Source: Alsobacter soli
GTDB taxonomy: Bacteria > Pseudomonadota > Alphaproteobacteria > Rhizobiales > Beijerinckiaceae
Direction: 5' to 3'
Assembly (NCBI RefSeq): GCF_003004785.1
Contig: NZ_PVZS01000006.1
Location: forward strand, 157,638 to 221,637
Length of the DNA: 64,000 nucleotides
Within the stretch, counting starts at the first letter, position 1, and each line of letters starts with the position of its first letter. Positions 37,774 through 46,465 of the stretch are shown here, piece after piece. The notes beneath the pieces are model-generated. The model was not told the DNA's origin. It searched no databases and worked only from the letters and a program-made list of their open reading frames with translations. The position numbers and the translations under genes are program-made.

Positions 37774-38634
37774 TCAGCCCTTCCCGCCCGTCCCGGCCTT
37801 CACGAACGCCGCGAAGGCGTCCGCGTAGTCCGGATGCCAGCGCGACAGGGCCGGCCGGTTCTCCACGATGTCGCCCGCCGCCCACAGGATGCGCCTCTCG
37901 TCGAGCGGGCGCGTCACGTCGTTGTCCGGGCACAGGATGTAGAAGTCGCCCGTGGCGAGGCGCTCCAGCATGAAGTCGGCGGTCTGCTCCGGCGTCCAGG
38001 CGCCCGCGGGCTTCTCGGTCCGCCCGCGCGCGGTGAGGCCGGTGAACACGAAGCCGGGGATCAGCAGGTGCGCCGTGATGGAGCACCCGGGAGTGTTGCG
38101 CAACTCGTGGGCCAGCGCCTCCGTGAACGCCTTCACGCCCGCCTTGGAGACGTTGTACGCCGGATCGCCCGGGGGCGTGGTGATGCCCTGCTTGGAGCCG
38201 GTGTTGATGATGAGCCCAGCCCCGCCCTGCCGGATCATTCCGGGCGCGAAGGCCTGGGTTCCGTGGATGACGCCCCAGAGGTTCACCGCCAGGATGCGCT
38301 CCCAGGGGGCGGGGTCGAGCAGCGCGCTGCCGGGCTGGATCCCGGCGTTGTTCATGAGGACGTCGACCCGGCCGAACCGATCCCGAACCTCCTTCTCGAG
38401 GCGCTCGAGGTCCTCTCGCCTGCTCACGTCGGTCGGACGGGCCACCACCTCCGCGCCGGCGCCCGCATGGGCGCGGATCGCGCTCACGGCCTGCTCCAGC
38501 CGGTCGTCGCCCAGGTCGGCGATGCACACCTTCATGCCGCGCTGGGCGAACCGGGTCGCCGCGGCAAGACCGATGCCGCCAGCGCCGCCGGTGACGACGG
38601 CGACCGCGCCTGCGGTCAGAACGGGATGATCCAT
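37774..38634 (-). CDS. Short-chain dehydrogenase/reductase
   Basis: A 286-residue SDR. The start at 38634 (MDHPVLTAGAVAVVTGG) has GGAGG upstream at good spacing. Nucleotide site TGGAGGIG (15-22), NNAG motif, serine in INTGSKQG and the catalytic YNVSK. A C-terminal extension (WHPDYADAFAAFVKAG) is longer than in the classical SDR. It probably uses NAD(H), given the aspartate after the second strand (CIADLGDD). Substrate is unknown. It is divergent from the second PBP1A gene. Confidence 0.88.
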   Translation of the reverse strand: MDHPVLTAGAVAVVTGGAGGIGLAAATRFAQRGMKVCIADLGDDRLEQAVSAIRAHAGAGAEVVARPTDVSRREDLERLEKEVRDRFGRVDVLMNNAGIQPGSALLDPAPWERILAVNLWGVIHGTQAFAPGMIRQGGAGLIINTGSKQGITTPPGDPAYNVSKAGVKAFTEALAHELRNTPGCSITAHLLIPGFVFTGLTARGRTEKPAGAWTPEQTADFMLERLATGDFYILCPDNDVTRPLDERRILWAAGDIVENRPALSRWHPDYADAFAAFVKAGTGGKG

Positions 38635-38882
38635 GGCCACCTCCAGGTCAGCGGGTCCGGCCGTCAACGCCGGCGCCCATGCTTCGTTCTCGAGCGTCCA
38701 TCTCAGTCTCGGCGCGCGCAATGTCGATACCGTGGCGGGGCATAACCGCCACACGCCCGGCGAATGGGCGTTTGCGGCCGCCGATCCGGGTGGTATCCAG
38801 ACCGGCGCCGACGTTCTTCCCCGCTTTGACCACAATCACAGCGCATCCCGTCGCGCGTTCAAAAAAGGCAGGCGTGCGTTCG

Positions 38883-41300
38883 ATGCGATTCTTCCTTCGC
38901 GGGATCGGGTTCTTGTTCACGGCCGGGGCGATCCTGTTCGTCGTCGGCGCGCTCGCCGTGGGCGGCTTGCTATGGAAGATTTCCCGCGAGCTGCCGGATT
39001 ATACGCAGCTCGCCGACTACCAGCCCGCCGTGATGACCCGCGTCCACGCCGCGGACGGCAGCCTGTTGGCCGAATACGCGCGCGAGCGGCGCATGTTCGT
39101 GCCCATCCAGTCGGTGCCCAAGCTGATCATCGCCGCCTTCGTGTCGGCGGAGGACAAGAATTTCTACCAGCACCAGGGCGTGGACCCGGAGGGCATCGCC
39201 CGCGCCGCGCTCTATTACTTCAAGCGCGACCAGGGCCGCCGCCCGCAGGGCGCCTCCACCATCACCCAGCAGGTGGCCAAGAACTTCCTGCTGTCGAGCG
39301 AGCAGACCTTCGATCGCAAGATCAAGGAGGTGCTGCTCGCGCTCAAGATGGAGAACACCTACACCAAGGACAAAATCCTGGAGCTCTACCTGAACGAGAT
39401 CTATCTCGGGATGGGCAACTACGGGATCGCGGCCGCGGCGCTGAATTATTACGGCAAGTCGCTGCATGAGCTGACGCTGGCCGAGGTCGCCTACCTGGCG
39501 GCCCTGCCCAAGGGACCGAACAACTACAATCCCTTCCGCAACCACGACGCCGCCGTCGACCGCCGCAACTACGTCATCGACCGCATGGTCGAGAATGGCT
39601 ACGTCTCCCGCGAGGACGGGGCGGCCGCCAAGAAGGCGCCGCTCGAGGTCAACCCGCGCTCGCTGTCGCCCAACACCTACGCCGCCGGCTACTTCGCCGA
39701 GGAAGTGCGCCGCGACATCGCCGACCGCTTCGGCGAGAAGGCGCTCTATGAGGGCGGGCTTTCCGTCCGCACCACGCTCGATCCCAAGCTGCAGGTGATG
39801 GCCCGCAAGGCCTTGGCCGACGGCCTCGTGCGCTACGACGAGGCCCACGGCTGGCGCGGCGCCATGCAGAAGCTGGACATCTCGGCGAAAGAGTGGGGCC
39901 TGGCGCTTGCCGACGTGCCTGCGCTCGGGGATGTGCAGCCTTGGCGGCTCGCCGTGGTGACCGAGGTCGGCGCCAACGAGGCCCGCATCGGCCTGCAGCC
40001 CGGCCGCGAGCCCTCCGGCGCCGTGGCGAAGGCCCGCGAGACGGGCCTGATCACGGCCGACGGCCTGCGCTGGACGCGCAAGAGCGCCCGGCAGGCGCTC
40101 GCGGTCGGCGACGTGATCTATGTCGAGCCCATCAAGGGCAAGCAGGGCCAGTTCCGGCTGCGGCAGCTGCCTGAGATCTCGGGCGGCCTGGTCGCGATGG
40201 ACCCCTATACGGGCCGCGTGCTCGCCATGGTGGGCGGCTTCTCCTTCGACCAGTCGAAGTTCAACCGCGCCACCCAGGCCCAGCGACAGCCGGGCTCCTC
40301 GTTCAAGCCGATCGTGTACGCGGCTGCGCTCGACAATGGCTACACGCCGTCCAGCATCATCCTGGACGCGCCCATCAGCATCGACCAGGGCCCCGGCCAG
40401 GAGCCGTGGCGTCCCGAGAACGCGGAGGAAGGCTTCGCCGGTCCCCGCACGCTGCGCTTCGGCGTCGAGCACTCGCAGAACATGATGACCGTGCGCCTGG
40501 CGCAGGACATCGGCATGCCGCTGGTCGTCGAGTACGCCAAGCGCTTCGGCGTCTACGACAACCTGCAGCCGCTGCTCGCCATGTCGCTGGGCTCCGGCGA
40601 GACCACCGTGCTGCGCATGACGTCCGCCTACTCGATCTTCGTGAACGGCGGGAAACGCGTGAAGGCGACCCTGGTGGACCGTATCCAGGACCGCTGGGGC
40701 CGCACCGTCTACGCCCACGACGATCGCAAATGCGTCGGCTGCGACGCCCAGAGTTTCAATGGCCAGGAGCCGAAGCTGGTCGACAACCGCCCGCAGGTGC
40801 TCGATCCCCTCACCGCCTACCAGGTCACATCCATCCTGGAGGGCGTGGTGCAGCGCGGCACGGGCACGGTCGTGAAGGAAGTCGGGAAGCCTCTTGCCGG
40901 CAAGACGGGCACCACCAACGACGCCAAGGACCTCTGGTTCGTCGGCTTCTCGCCCGACCTCGCCGCCGGCGTCTATATCGGCTACGACCAGCCCCGTTCG
41001 CTGGGCAACTCGGCGTACGCAGCGCAGTACGCCGCGCCGATCTTCCGCGATTTCATGAAGATGGCGCTGGCCGACAAGCCCGCGACGCCCTTCCGCGTGC
41101 CGCCGGGCATCAAGCTGATCCGGGTGGATCCGGCCACCGGCGCCCGCGTCTCGGGCGGCGAGAAGAGCATCCTGGAGGCGTTCAAGCCCGGAACGGCGCC
41201 GCCCGACAACGCCGGATACGGGTTCGGAGAAGGCGCTCCCGTGGCCGCCGCGCCCATGGACGGCCAGCAGGTCGGAGCCGGAACCGGCGGGCTCTACTGA
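38883..41300 (+). CDS. Penicillin-binding protein 1A (copy 2)
   Basis: 805-residue paralogue of the PBP1A at 15046. The start at 38883 (MRFFLRGIGFLFTAGAILF) aligns exactly with copy 1; 74 of the first 95 residues are identical by my count. Transglycosylase Glu90 (SAEDKNFY), QGASTITQQVAKN, transpeptidase Ser472 (SSFK 472-475) and KTG (674-676) are all intact, so both copies look functional. The C-terminus ends GTGGLY. The stop overlaps the convergent receiver gene by 7 nt. The two copies are inverted relative to each other, 21.4 kb apart. Confidence 0.95.
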   Translation: MRFFLRGIGFLFTAGAILFVVGALAVGGLLWKISRELPDYTQLADYQPAVMTRVHAADGSLLAEYARERRMFVPIQSVPKLIIAAFVSAEDKNFYQHQGVDPEGIARAALYYFKRDQGRRPQGASTITQQVAKNFLLSSEQTFDRKIKEVLLALKMENTYTKDKILELYLNEIYLGMGNYGIAAAALNYYGKSLHELTLAEVAYLAALPKGPNNYNPFRNHDAAVDRRNYVIDRMVENGYVSREDGAAAKKAPLEVNPRSLSPNTYAAGYFAEEVRRDIADRFGEKALYEGGLSVRTTLDPKLQVMARKALADGLVRYDEAHGWRGAMQKLDISAKEWGLALADVPALGDVQPWRLAVVTEVGANEARIGLQPGREPSGAVAKARETGLITADGLRWTRKSARQALAVGDVIYVEPIKGKQGQFRLRQLPEISGGLVAMDPYTGRVLAMVGGFSFDQSKFNRATQAQRQPGSSFKPIVYAAALDNGYTPSSIILDAPISIDQGPGQEPWRPENAEEGFAGPRTLRFGVEHSQNMMTVRLAQDIGMPLVVEYAKRFGVYDNLQPLLAMSLGSGETTVLRMTSAYSIFVNGGKRVKATLVDRIQDRWGRTVYAHDDRKCVGCDAQSFNGQEPKLVDNRPQVLDPLTAYQVTSILEGVVQRGTGTVVKEVGKPLAGKTGTTNDAKDLWFVGFSPDLAAGVYIGYDQPRSLGNSAYAAQYAAPIFRDFMKMALADKPATPFRVPPGIKLIRVDPATGARVSGGEKSILEAFKPGTAPPDNAGYGFGEGAPVAAAPMDGQQVGAGTGGLY

Positions 41301-41713
41301 TTGACGGCGGCCTTGGGCGCGACGCCCAGGCCAAGCGCCTGCATCCGGCGCCAGAGATCATTGGGCGAGAACGGCTTCCGGAGGAAGCAGGTCACGCCCA
41401 TCTTGGCGGCCTTGTCCAGCATCGGCTTGGTGGGCGCCCCGGAGAACACGATCACGGGCAGGTCCGGCCGCGACGAGATCGACGGATCCCGGATGATCTC
41501 CAGCAATTGACCGCCGTTCAGGTTCGGCAGGTGCCAATCCAGGAGCAGGAGCTCCGGCGCGAAGGTCTGCAGGGCGTCGAGCGCCGCCTCCCCGTCCCCC
41601 GCTTCCGTGACGTTCCGCAGGCCGACCTGACGAAGCATGCGCCGGATCAGGGCGCGGACGAAGCCGCTGTCCTCGACAAGGAGGACGGGCAAGTCGGGAA
41701 ACAGCGGCGTCAT
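41294..41713 (-). CDS. Single-domain response regulator (CheY-like)
   Basis: 139 residues comprising one receiver domain. The start at 41713 (MTPLFPDLPVLLVEDS) overlaps the PilZ gene stop by 4 nt (ATGA type), which sets it. Acidic pocket VED (13-15), phosphoacceptor Asp59 in LLLLDWHLPNLNG, conserved Ser/Thr in VIVFSGA and Lys in FLRKPFSPND. It has no output domain. The PilZ protein encoded upstream in the same unit may be its partner, which suggests control of motility or exopolysaccharide. Confidence 0.9.
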   Translation of the reverse strand: MTPLFPDLPVLLVEDSGFVRALIRRMLRQVGLRNVTEAGDGEAALDALQTFAPELLLLDWHLPNLNGGQLLEIIRDPSISSRPDLPVIVFSGAPTKPMLDKAAKMGVTCFLRKPFSPNDLWRRMQALGLGVAPKAAVNQ

Positions 41714-42045
41714 GCGTGCGCCCCGTCTCTCATGCGGGCGAGGCGGCCCTGAAGGGCTTCGGCGTCCAGCAGTCCATTGCGCGCGTTTTCGAAGGCCACT
41801 CCGATGTGGAGGCCCGCGACCCAGCACACCAGGCAGAAGCGGGGATGCGCTTCTTCCCCCAGGCGAAGTTGGACGATCCTTGGCAGATCCCGCTGGGGAG
41901 AGCGGAACTGAAGCTTCGCGCCCGTGTCGGATATGTCGTTGACCAGGCAGTCCGTCACGCCGGCCGGGGTGACGAGCTTCGCGGCGAGCAAGGCCCGCCG
42001 TCTGGTCGATTTGCGTCGCTGCGAAAGCATCCAGGGTCGCTCCAT
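41710..42045 (-). CDS. PilZ domain protein
   Basis: 111 residues matching a minimal PilZ domain, the cyclic-di-GMP receptor. The arginine-rich motif is RRKSTRRRALL (about 10-20) and the second motif NDISDTGAKLQF (D/N-x-S-x-x-G) is intact, so ligand binding is plausible. The start at 42045 has GAGGGCG upstream; Met6 (MLSQRRKS) is an alternative. It is the first gene of a two-gene unit with the receiver protein. A perfect 12-bp palindrome, TTCAAATTTGAA, lies at 42113-42124 in its promoter region. Confidence 0.85.
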   Translation of the reverse strand: MERPWMLSQRRKSTRRRALLAAKLVTPAGVTDCLVNDISDTGAKLQFRSPQRDLPRIVQLRLGEEAHPRFCLVCWVAGLHIGVAFENARNGLLDAEALQGRLARMRDGAHA

Positions 42046-42237
42046 CGCCCTCGGGAAAGGACGATGTGGAGCAACTTATGCGAGAGAGGTGGCGATCCAA
42101 TTTCGGCTGCGATTCAAATTTGAACGATTGCCGCCACGGCGCGCCTCCCGCCTTCGCGTGAGGTCGTCGCTGAGTTGCACATTCGCCACAGTCTCTTCCA
42201 GGCGGAAGAGCTTCGAGCGAAATTTCGATGGTCCCTC

Positions 42238-42270
42238 TTGCTTTTTCGCACTGCACAATTTAGGTAAGTG
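42238..42270 (+). promoter_or_regulatory. Putative sigma-70 promoter of the candidate sRNA
   Basis: TTGCTT (42238-42243) and a TTAGGT/TAGGTA hexamer about 16-17 nt downstream (42260-42266) in an AT-rich patch; transcription would start near 42270. Confidence 0.4.
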
Positions 42271-42360
42271 TCCATGACGCTTCGGCGTCATAGCCCTCCT
42301 TGGGCGTTTCCTCCCTAGACTTGGGGCCGCTCCGTTCGCGTGAGCGGCCCTCTTTCTTTC
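42270..42360 (+). ncRNA. Candidate trans-acting sRNA with anti-Shine-Dalgarno CCUCC motifs
   Basis: An orphan transcription-unit signature in a 410-nt gap. It has a promoter-like patch, then hairpin TGACGC-TTCG-GCGTCA (about 42276-42291), then GCCCTCCTTGGGC with CCTCCTT in the loop and TTTCCTCCC in a single-stranded stretch. It ends in a strong terminator (GGGCCGCTC 42324-42332, GAGCGGCCC 42342-42350, then TCTTTCTTTC). No gene lies upstream on this strand for over 0.9 kb apart from the convergent mrcA paralogue, so the terminator needs its own transcript. The pattern is like the rhizobial alpha-r14 type sRNAs with CCUCC loops. About 90 nt. The dps gene starts about 95 nt downstream. Confidence 0.55.
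42324..42360 (+). terminator. Rho-independent terminator of the candidate sRNA
   Basis: Nine-bp perfect stem GGGCCGCTC/GAGCGGCCC with a nine-base loop, followed by a T-rich tail TCTTTCTTTC. Confidence 0.75.
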
Positions 42361-42455
42361 TGGAACTCCTCGTTGGAACGATCGCCAAGCGCGGCCGTTT
42401 GAGCGCAGTCACGGCGCCGTTTGCGCCGGCACGATCTGCCCGTGAGGAGAATCTT

Positions 42456-43130
42456 ATGGCCGCGGCCAAATCTGCATCCCCCAAGTCGTCGCGCAAGTCC
42501 GGATCCGAGAACGGCCAATCCGGCCTGGGCGCCGGGGACTCCCTGGCGCCGAAGAGCGGGGCGCGTGGCCAGGCCCGGACGGCCGCGCGCTCGGCCGCGT
42601 CCGCCGCGAAAGCCTCGCGGCGAATGGACCAGGCCATGCTGGAAACACCCACCGACCTTGGGCCGGACGCCGTTCAGGCCGTTTCGGACGCGATCAACGG
42701 CCTCGTGGCGGACGCCTTCGCGCTTTACGTGAAGACCAAGAATTTCCACTGGCACGTGAGCGGGCCGCATTTCCGCGACTATCACCTGCTGCTGGATGAG
42801 CACGCCGCGCAGATCTTCGCCTCCACGGATCCGCTCGCGGAGCGCGTCCGCAAGATCGGCGGCAAGACCCTGAGGTCGATCGGGCACATCGCCCGCCTCC
42901 AGCGCGTCCAGGACAACGACGCCGAGTTCGTCTCCGCCGCGGACATGCTCCGCGAGCTGCTGGCGGACAACAAGGCCATGGCGGCCGCCATGCGGCAGGC
43001 CCACGACGTCTGCGACGAGCAGAACGATGTGGCGACGGCCAGCCTGCTGGAAGAGCTGATCGACGAGACCGAACGGCGCACCTGGTTCCTGTTCGAGGCG
43101 AGCCGGACCGCCGACGAATCCGGGCACTGA
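42456..43130 (+). CDS. dps: Dps ferritin-like protein with long basic N-terminal tail
   Basis: Iron-storing, DNA-protecting miniferritin. The ATG at 42456 follows GAGGAG. The 224 residues split into a Lys/Arg/Ser/Ala-rich tail (about 1-57) and a normal Dps fold. The ferroxidase centre is visible in KNFHWHVSGPHFRDYHLLLDE (His, His, Asp and Glu ligands). Dps proteins are usually about 160-170 residues; the tail roughly equals the excess and is of the kind that binds DNA in other Dps proteins. It is located just after the candidate sRNA. Confidence 0.93.
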   Translation: MAAAKSASPKSSRKSGSENGQSGLGAGDSLAPKSGARGQARTAARSAASAAKASRRMDQAMLETPTDLGPDAVQAVSDAINGLVADAFALYVKTKNFHWHVSGPHFRDYHLLLDEHAAQIFASTDPLAERVRKIGGKTLRSIGHIARLQRVQDNDAEFVSAADMLRELLADNKAMAAAMRQAHDVCDEQNDVATASLLEELIDETERRTWFLFEASRTADESGH

Positions 43131-43214
43131 CCAGGCCCGCCGGGGCCGCGGTCACTCTTCCGAAAGCTTTGGGCGCCCAGTCTCGCCGCCGGACCCGTCT
43201 GGCGGCGAATCTCA

Positions 43215-43943
43215 ATGGCTTCCACTTTTCGCGAAGAGCGCAACGCCAAGGCCCGCGAGCGCCTGGCCCGGAGCTTGCCGTCGCTCTTCCCGCCCGAGGT
43301 CATCGCCCACGCCCACGCGCGTCCCTTGATTCCGCCCACTCCGCGGCTCGCCATCGAGTCCTATTGGAGGCATCACCCCATCCGGGCGGACCGGCTGGCG
43401 CGGGCCCTCGCCACGCGTGCGGGACATCCCCAAGGCTGGACGTGGCGCCTGGGCTCCGACAAGGCCTCGGGCCTGCCCCTGACCTTCCGGACTCCCCCGG
43501 CCCCGTTTCGCGAGGCCGCCCGCACCCTTGGGCCCGGTCACTGCCGCGTATGCGGCGGCCCCGTCTTCCGCTTGGGCTGGCATCGCGACCTGTGGGGGGA
43601 TGGAGTCCTGAACCGCCGCGCCGAATGGCACGCCGGCTGCGTCACGGCCTGGAAACTCTGGACGGCTCCGAGCGACTTCGTCGCGCCTCTCGCGAAATTG
43701 CAGCAGCGCCGTTGCGCCGCCAGCGGCAAGCGACTGCTCAAGACCGCCGAGGTGGACCATCGGACACCGCTGTTCCGGGTGTGGCGCGACTTCCGTGACG
43801 CGCCCTGGCCCGACCTGCTCGGCTACTGGGGAGCCCCGAACCTGCAGGTCATCAACAGGGCCGCCCACGTCGAGAAATGCGGTGACGAGGCGGCGGAGCG
43901 CAGCGCCTTCGGGCGCGGCGCAGACGACGCGCCCGCTGCCTAA
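43215..43943 (+). CDS. HNH-like zinc-binding protein of unknown role
   Basis: 242 residues. The C-terminal half looks like an HNH nuclease core: VDHRTPL (Asp181-His182), NLQVIN (Asn209) and AAHVEKCG (His218). Ahead of it is a possible zinc knuckle: CRVCGG (Cys110, Cys113) with HAGC (His139, Cys142). The N-terminal third is helical and basic. No restriction or phage genes are adjacent. Its stop overlaps that of the convergent kinase gene by 4 nt. Assignment to HNH is by motif only; it may be a structural rather than catalytic member. Confidence 0.6.
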   Translation: MASTFREERNAKARERLARSLPSLFPPEVIAHAHARPLIPPTPRLAIESYWRHHPIRADRLARALATRAGHPQGWTWRLGSDKASGLPLTFRTPPAPFREAARTLGPGHCRVCGGPVFRLGWHRDLWGDGVLNRRAEWHAGCVTAWKLWTAPSDFVAPLAKLQQRRCAASGKRLLKTAEVDHRTPLFRVWRDFRDAPWPDLLGYWGAPNLQVINRAAHVEKCGDEAAERSAFGRGADDAPAA

Positions 43944-44896
43944 GGGCTCCTGCGCCGGAATGTGATGGCGCCGCCATCCTCCCGGGGCTCGCTGTCGAAG
44001 CCGGCGCTTCGGGCGTATTGCCGGATGAGGAGCAACGCCGGCTTTTCGATCGAAAGGTCCTCGCGCGGCGGATCGGCCGAGATGGTGACCGATTCGTCTT
44101 CAGCGAATTCAATCGCGAGCCGCGCGCCAGGTCGGCCATCCGACAGGATCGCGATGGCCTCGGCCACTCCCAGCATGAAGCTCGAGCCTTGCTCCGCCTG
44201 GATGGCGCCGCCGGACGCCTCAGGACCCACGCGGATGGAGAGGCTTGGATTGACGGCGTTGGCGTCCTCCACGGCGCTCGAGACCAGCTTGCGCAGCGGA
44301 ATGGCGCCCAGGGGATCGAGCGCCTGCAGGCTCTTCTGGGCCAGCGCCATAGCGCTCACGCGCCGATCGAGGACGCCCAGCAGCTTCTGGCCGTTCGCGT
44401 CCGCGCCCCTCATGCTGAGACGCACAAGGGCCAGCACGGACTGCAGGTTGTTCCGCACCCGGTGGTAAAGCTCGCGCAGCAACACATCGCGCTCGGCGAG
44501 AGCCTGCACCAGCTGCTGCTCCGTCTCCCGGTGGGTCGTGACGTCCACGCAGGATCCGAAATAGCCCGCGAAGGCGCCGTCCCGGAAATAGGGGCGGCCG
44601 TTGTCCAGGATGTACCGGTAGACGCCGTCGTGCCGGCGCAGCCGGTACTCCATGGCGAAGGCCTCCTGGCGCCCGAAGGCGGACCTGTAGGTGTGGAGGC
44701 AGGACTCCAGGTCATCCGGATGGACGCCCGCCTGCCAACCGTCACCCAGTTCCTCATCCATGCTGCGGCCGGTGAACGTCAGCCAGGGCTCGTTGAACCA
44801 GTCGCAGGCCATGTCGAGGCCGGAGCGCCACACCATGACCGGCGCCTGGTCGGCAAGCAGCCGGAACTCCTGTTCCGTGACGGGCATGTTCAGCAT
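43940..44896 (-). CDS. PAS-containing HisKA_2 sensor kinase with atypical ATPase part
   Basis: 318 residues: a PAS/PAC domain (about 9-125, with WFNEPWLTFTGR and WQAGVHPDD) and a HisKA_2 phospho-site LLRELYHRVRNNLQSV (His145). The rest should be the HATPase domain, but I see no clear N-box (a G-V-A-E-A segment stands where ELVTNA is expected) and no good G-boxes; the phrase SADPPREDL replaces a typical DDG. It may be a phosphotransfer protein or pseudokinase rather than an active kinase. Last gene of a four-gene signalling cluster. No membrane segment. Confidence 0.82.
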   Translation of the reverse strand: MLNMPVTEQEFRLLADQAPVMVWRSGLDMACDWFNEPWLTFTGRSMDEELGDGWQAGVHPDDLESCLHTYRSAFGRQEAFAMEYRLRRHDGVYRYILDNGRPYFRDGAFAGYFGSCVDVTTHRETEQQLVQALAERDVLLRELYHRVRNNLQSVLALVRLSMRGADANGQKLLGVLDRRVSAMALAQKSLQALDPLGAIPLRKLVSSAVEDANAVNPSLSIRVGPEASGGAIQAEQGSSFMLGVAEAIAILSDGRPGARLAIEFAEDESVTISADPPREDLSIEKPALLLIRQYARSAGFDSEPREDGGAITFRRRSP

Positions 44897-44990
44897 GGCT
44901 GTCGTTTCCCGGTCCCGAGCGCGGGACGGCCGACCCGCGGCAGGCTAGCGCCGCACTTTGGCGATGGGCAACACATCCCCGAATGTCCAC

Positions 44991-46019
44991 TCACAGTTCA
45001 AATGTCAGGATCGCGCGCGTGCCTATCGGCGGCGCGTCGTAGCTGAGCCGGGCCGGCAGGCTCGCGGCCATCGCGCGGATGATCCGCATGCCCAGGCCAC
45101 TCCCCTGGATGGGCCCCTCGCCGCTCCACCCGGCCCCGTCGTCCTCGACGGCCAGCGACACGGCGCTTCCGCCATTGGAGAGCCGGATCCGGATCTCGCC
45201 GGACTGCCCGGCCGGGTAGGCGTATTTAAACGCGTTCGTCACGAGTTCGCTCACGATGACCCCGACGGCGACGGCTTTGTCGGTGGGCACCCGCAAGGGC
45301 TCCGCGTCCAGCCGCAGCGCGTGCTCACGAGCGGCGACGCGCATCGCCGCCGCAAGTTCCTCGGCCAGGCCCTCCAGGTACCCGGCCATGTCCACGAAAC
45401 GCACGTCGTCGGACGTATAGAGACGCCTGTGAACCTGCGCGATGGCGTGGATGCGCCCCTGCGCCTCCGCCAGCGCTTCTCGCGCCGGCCCATCGGGGAC
45501 CGTCTTCTGCTGCATGGTCACCAGCGACGCGACGAGTTGCAGGCTGTTGGCGACGCGATGGTTCACCTCCCGCAGCAGGATTTCGGCGCGCTCCCGCGCC
45601 TCGCGCATCTCGGTCTCGGCCGCCTCCTTCTCGCGCCGCAGCGCCACCTGCACCAGCGCCTGGTCGATGGCCTGTCGGAACAGGTCGATGAAGGCGTTGC
45701 CCACATCCTTGATGACGTAGTCCGCCGCGCCCGCCTTCAGGGCCGCGATGGCCACCCTCCCCTCGTCCGCGCCCGTGACGTAGATCACGGGCGGCGCGTT
45801 CGGGATCGTGCGCCGGATCTCATCCAGCACGTCCAGGCCGTCCCGGCCGGGCATGAAATGATCCAGCCCGACGATGTCGAACCGGCGCTCCCGCAGGGCC
45901 GCGAGGCCCTGGTCGCCGCTGGTGACGTGGGTCACCTCGCAGCCGTTGCGCTCCAGGATGCGCGTGACCAGCCGGCCGAGACCGGCGTCGTCGTCGATGT
46001 AGAGGACCGATATGGCCAC
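44991..46019 (-). CDS. Hybrid receiver-HisKA_2 histidine kinase
   Basis: 342 residues in reversed hybrid order: receiver domain (phosphoacceptor Asp53, GLDHFMPGRDG), a linking coiled coil (about 125-148), HisKA_2 phospho-site EVNHRVANSLQLVASL (His154) and a HATPase with N-box ELVTNAFKYA, DDGAGW and GSGLGMRI. All active residues are present. The receiver probably gates the kinase. Soluble. It follows the single receiver gene after 14 nt, so one operon. Confidence 0.93.
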   Translation of the reverse strand: MAISVLYIDDDAGLGRLVTRILERNGCEVTHVTSGDQGLAALRERRFDIVGLDHFMPGRDGLDVLDEIRRTIPNAPPVIYVTGADEGRVAIAALKAGAADYVIKDVGNAFIDLFRQAIDQALVQVALRREKEAAETEMREARERAEILLREVNHRVANSLQLVASLVTMQQKTVPDGPAREALAEAQGRIHAIAQVHRRLYTSDDVRFVDMAGYLEGLAEELAAAMRVAAREHALRLDAEPLRVPTDKAVAVGVIVSELVTNAFKYAYPAGQSGEIRIRLSNGGSAVSLAVEDDGAGWSGEGPIQGSGLGMRIIRAMAASLPARLSYDAPPIGTRAILTFEL

Positions 46020-46033
46020 AGGCGGGGGATCCG

Positions 46034-46465
46034 TCAGAGGGCTTCGGGGACTTGCATCACGGACAGAAAGAGTCCGAGCTGCCGGATCGCCTGGGCGAAG
46101 GTTTCATATTCGACCGGCTTCGTGATGTAGACGTTGCAGCCGAGGTCGTAGCAGCGCTGGATTTCACGCTGGTCGTCGGTGGTCGTCAAGACCACCACGG
46201 GCGGGCGCTTCAGCGTCTCGTCTCCCTTGAGCAGCCCGAGGATGTGCGTGCCGCTCATGTCCGGCAGATTTAGATCCAGCAGGACCAGGAGCGGGCCGGC
46301 ATCGCGCACGGCCGGGTCGAACAGGTGCTCGATAGCGGCTGTCCCGCTGGTGAAATGCCGGATCTCGTTGCAAACGCCGGCGCGACGGATGTTCTTCTCG
46401 ATGAGGCGCGCGTGCCCCTCGTCGTCCTCGACCATGATGATGGTGACTGGTTTCGCGTTCGGCAT
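46034..46465 (-). CDS. Response regulator (Rcp1-like single receiver)
   Basis: 143 residues, one receiver domain of the Rcp1 type that pairs with phytochrome-like or PAS kinases. Acidic pocket VEDDEGH (12-18), phosphoacceptor Asp64 in LLDLNLPDMSG, LTTTDD and the lysine in YITKPVEYE. Its ATG overlaps the end of the upstream kinase gene by a base, so translation is coupled and the kinase is the obvious partner. Confidence 0.94.
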   Translation of the reverse strand: MPNAKPVTIIMVEDDEGHARLIEKNIRRAGVCNEIRHFTSGTAAIEHLFDPAVRDAGPLLVLLDLNLPDMSGTHILGLLKGDETLKRPPVVVLTTTDDQREIQRCYDLGCNVYITKPVEYETFAQAIRQLGLFLSVMQVPEAL

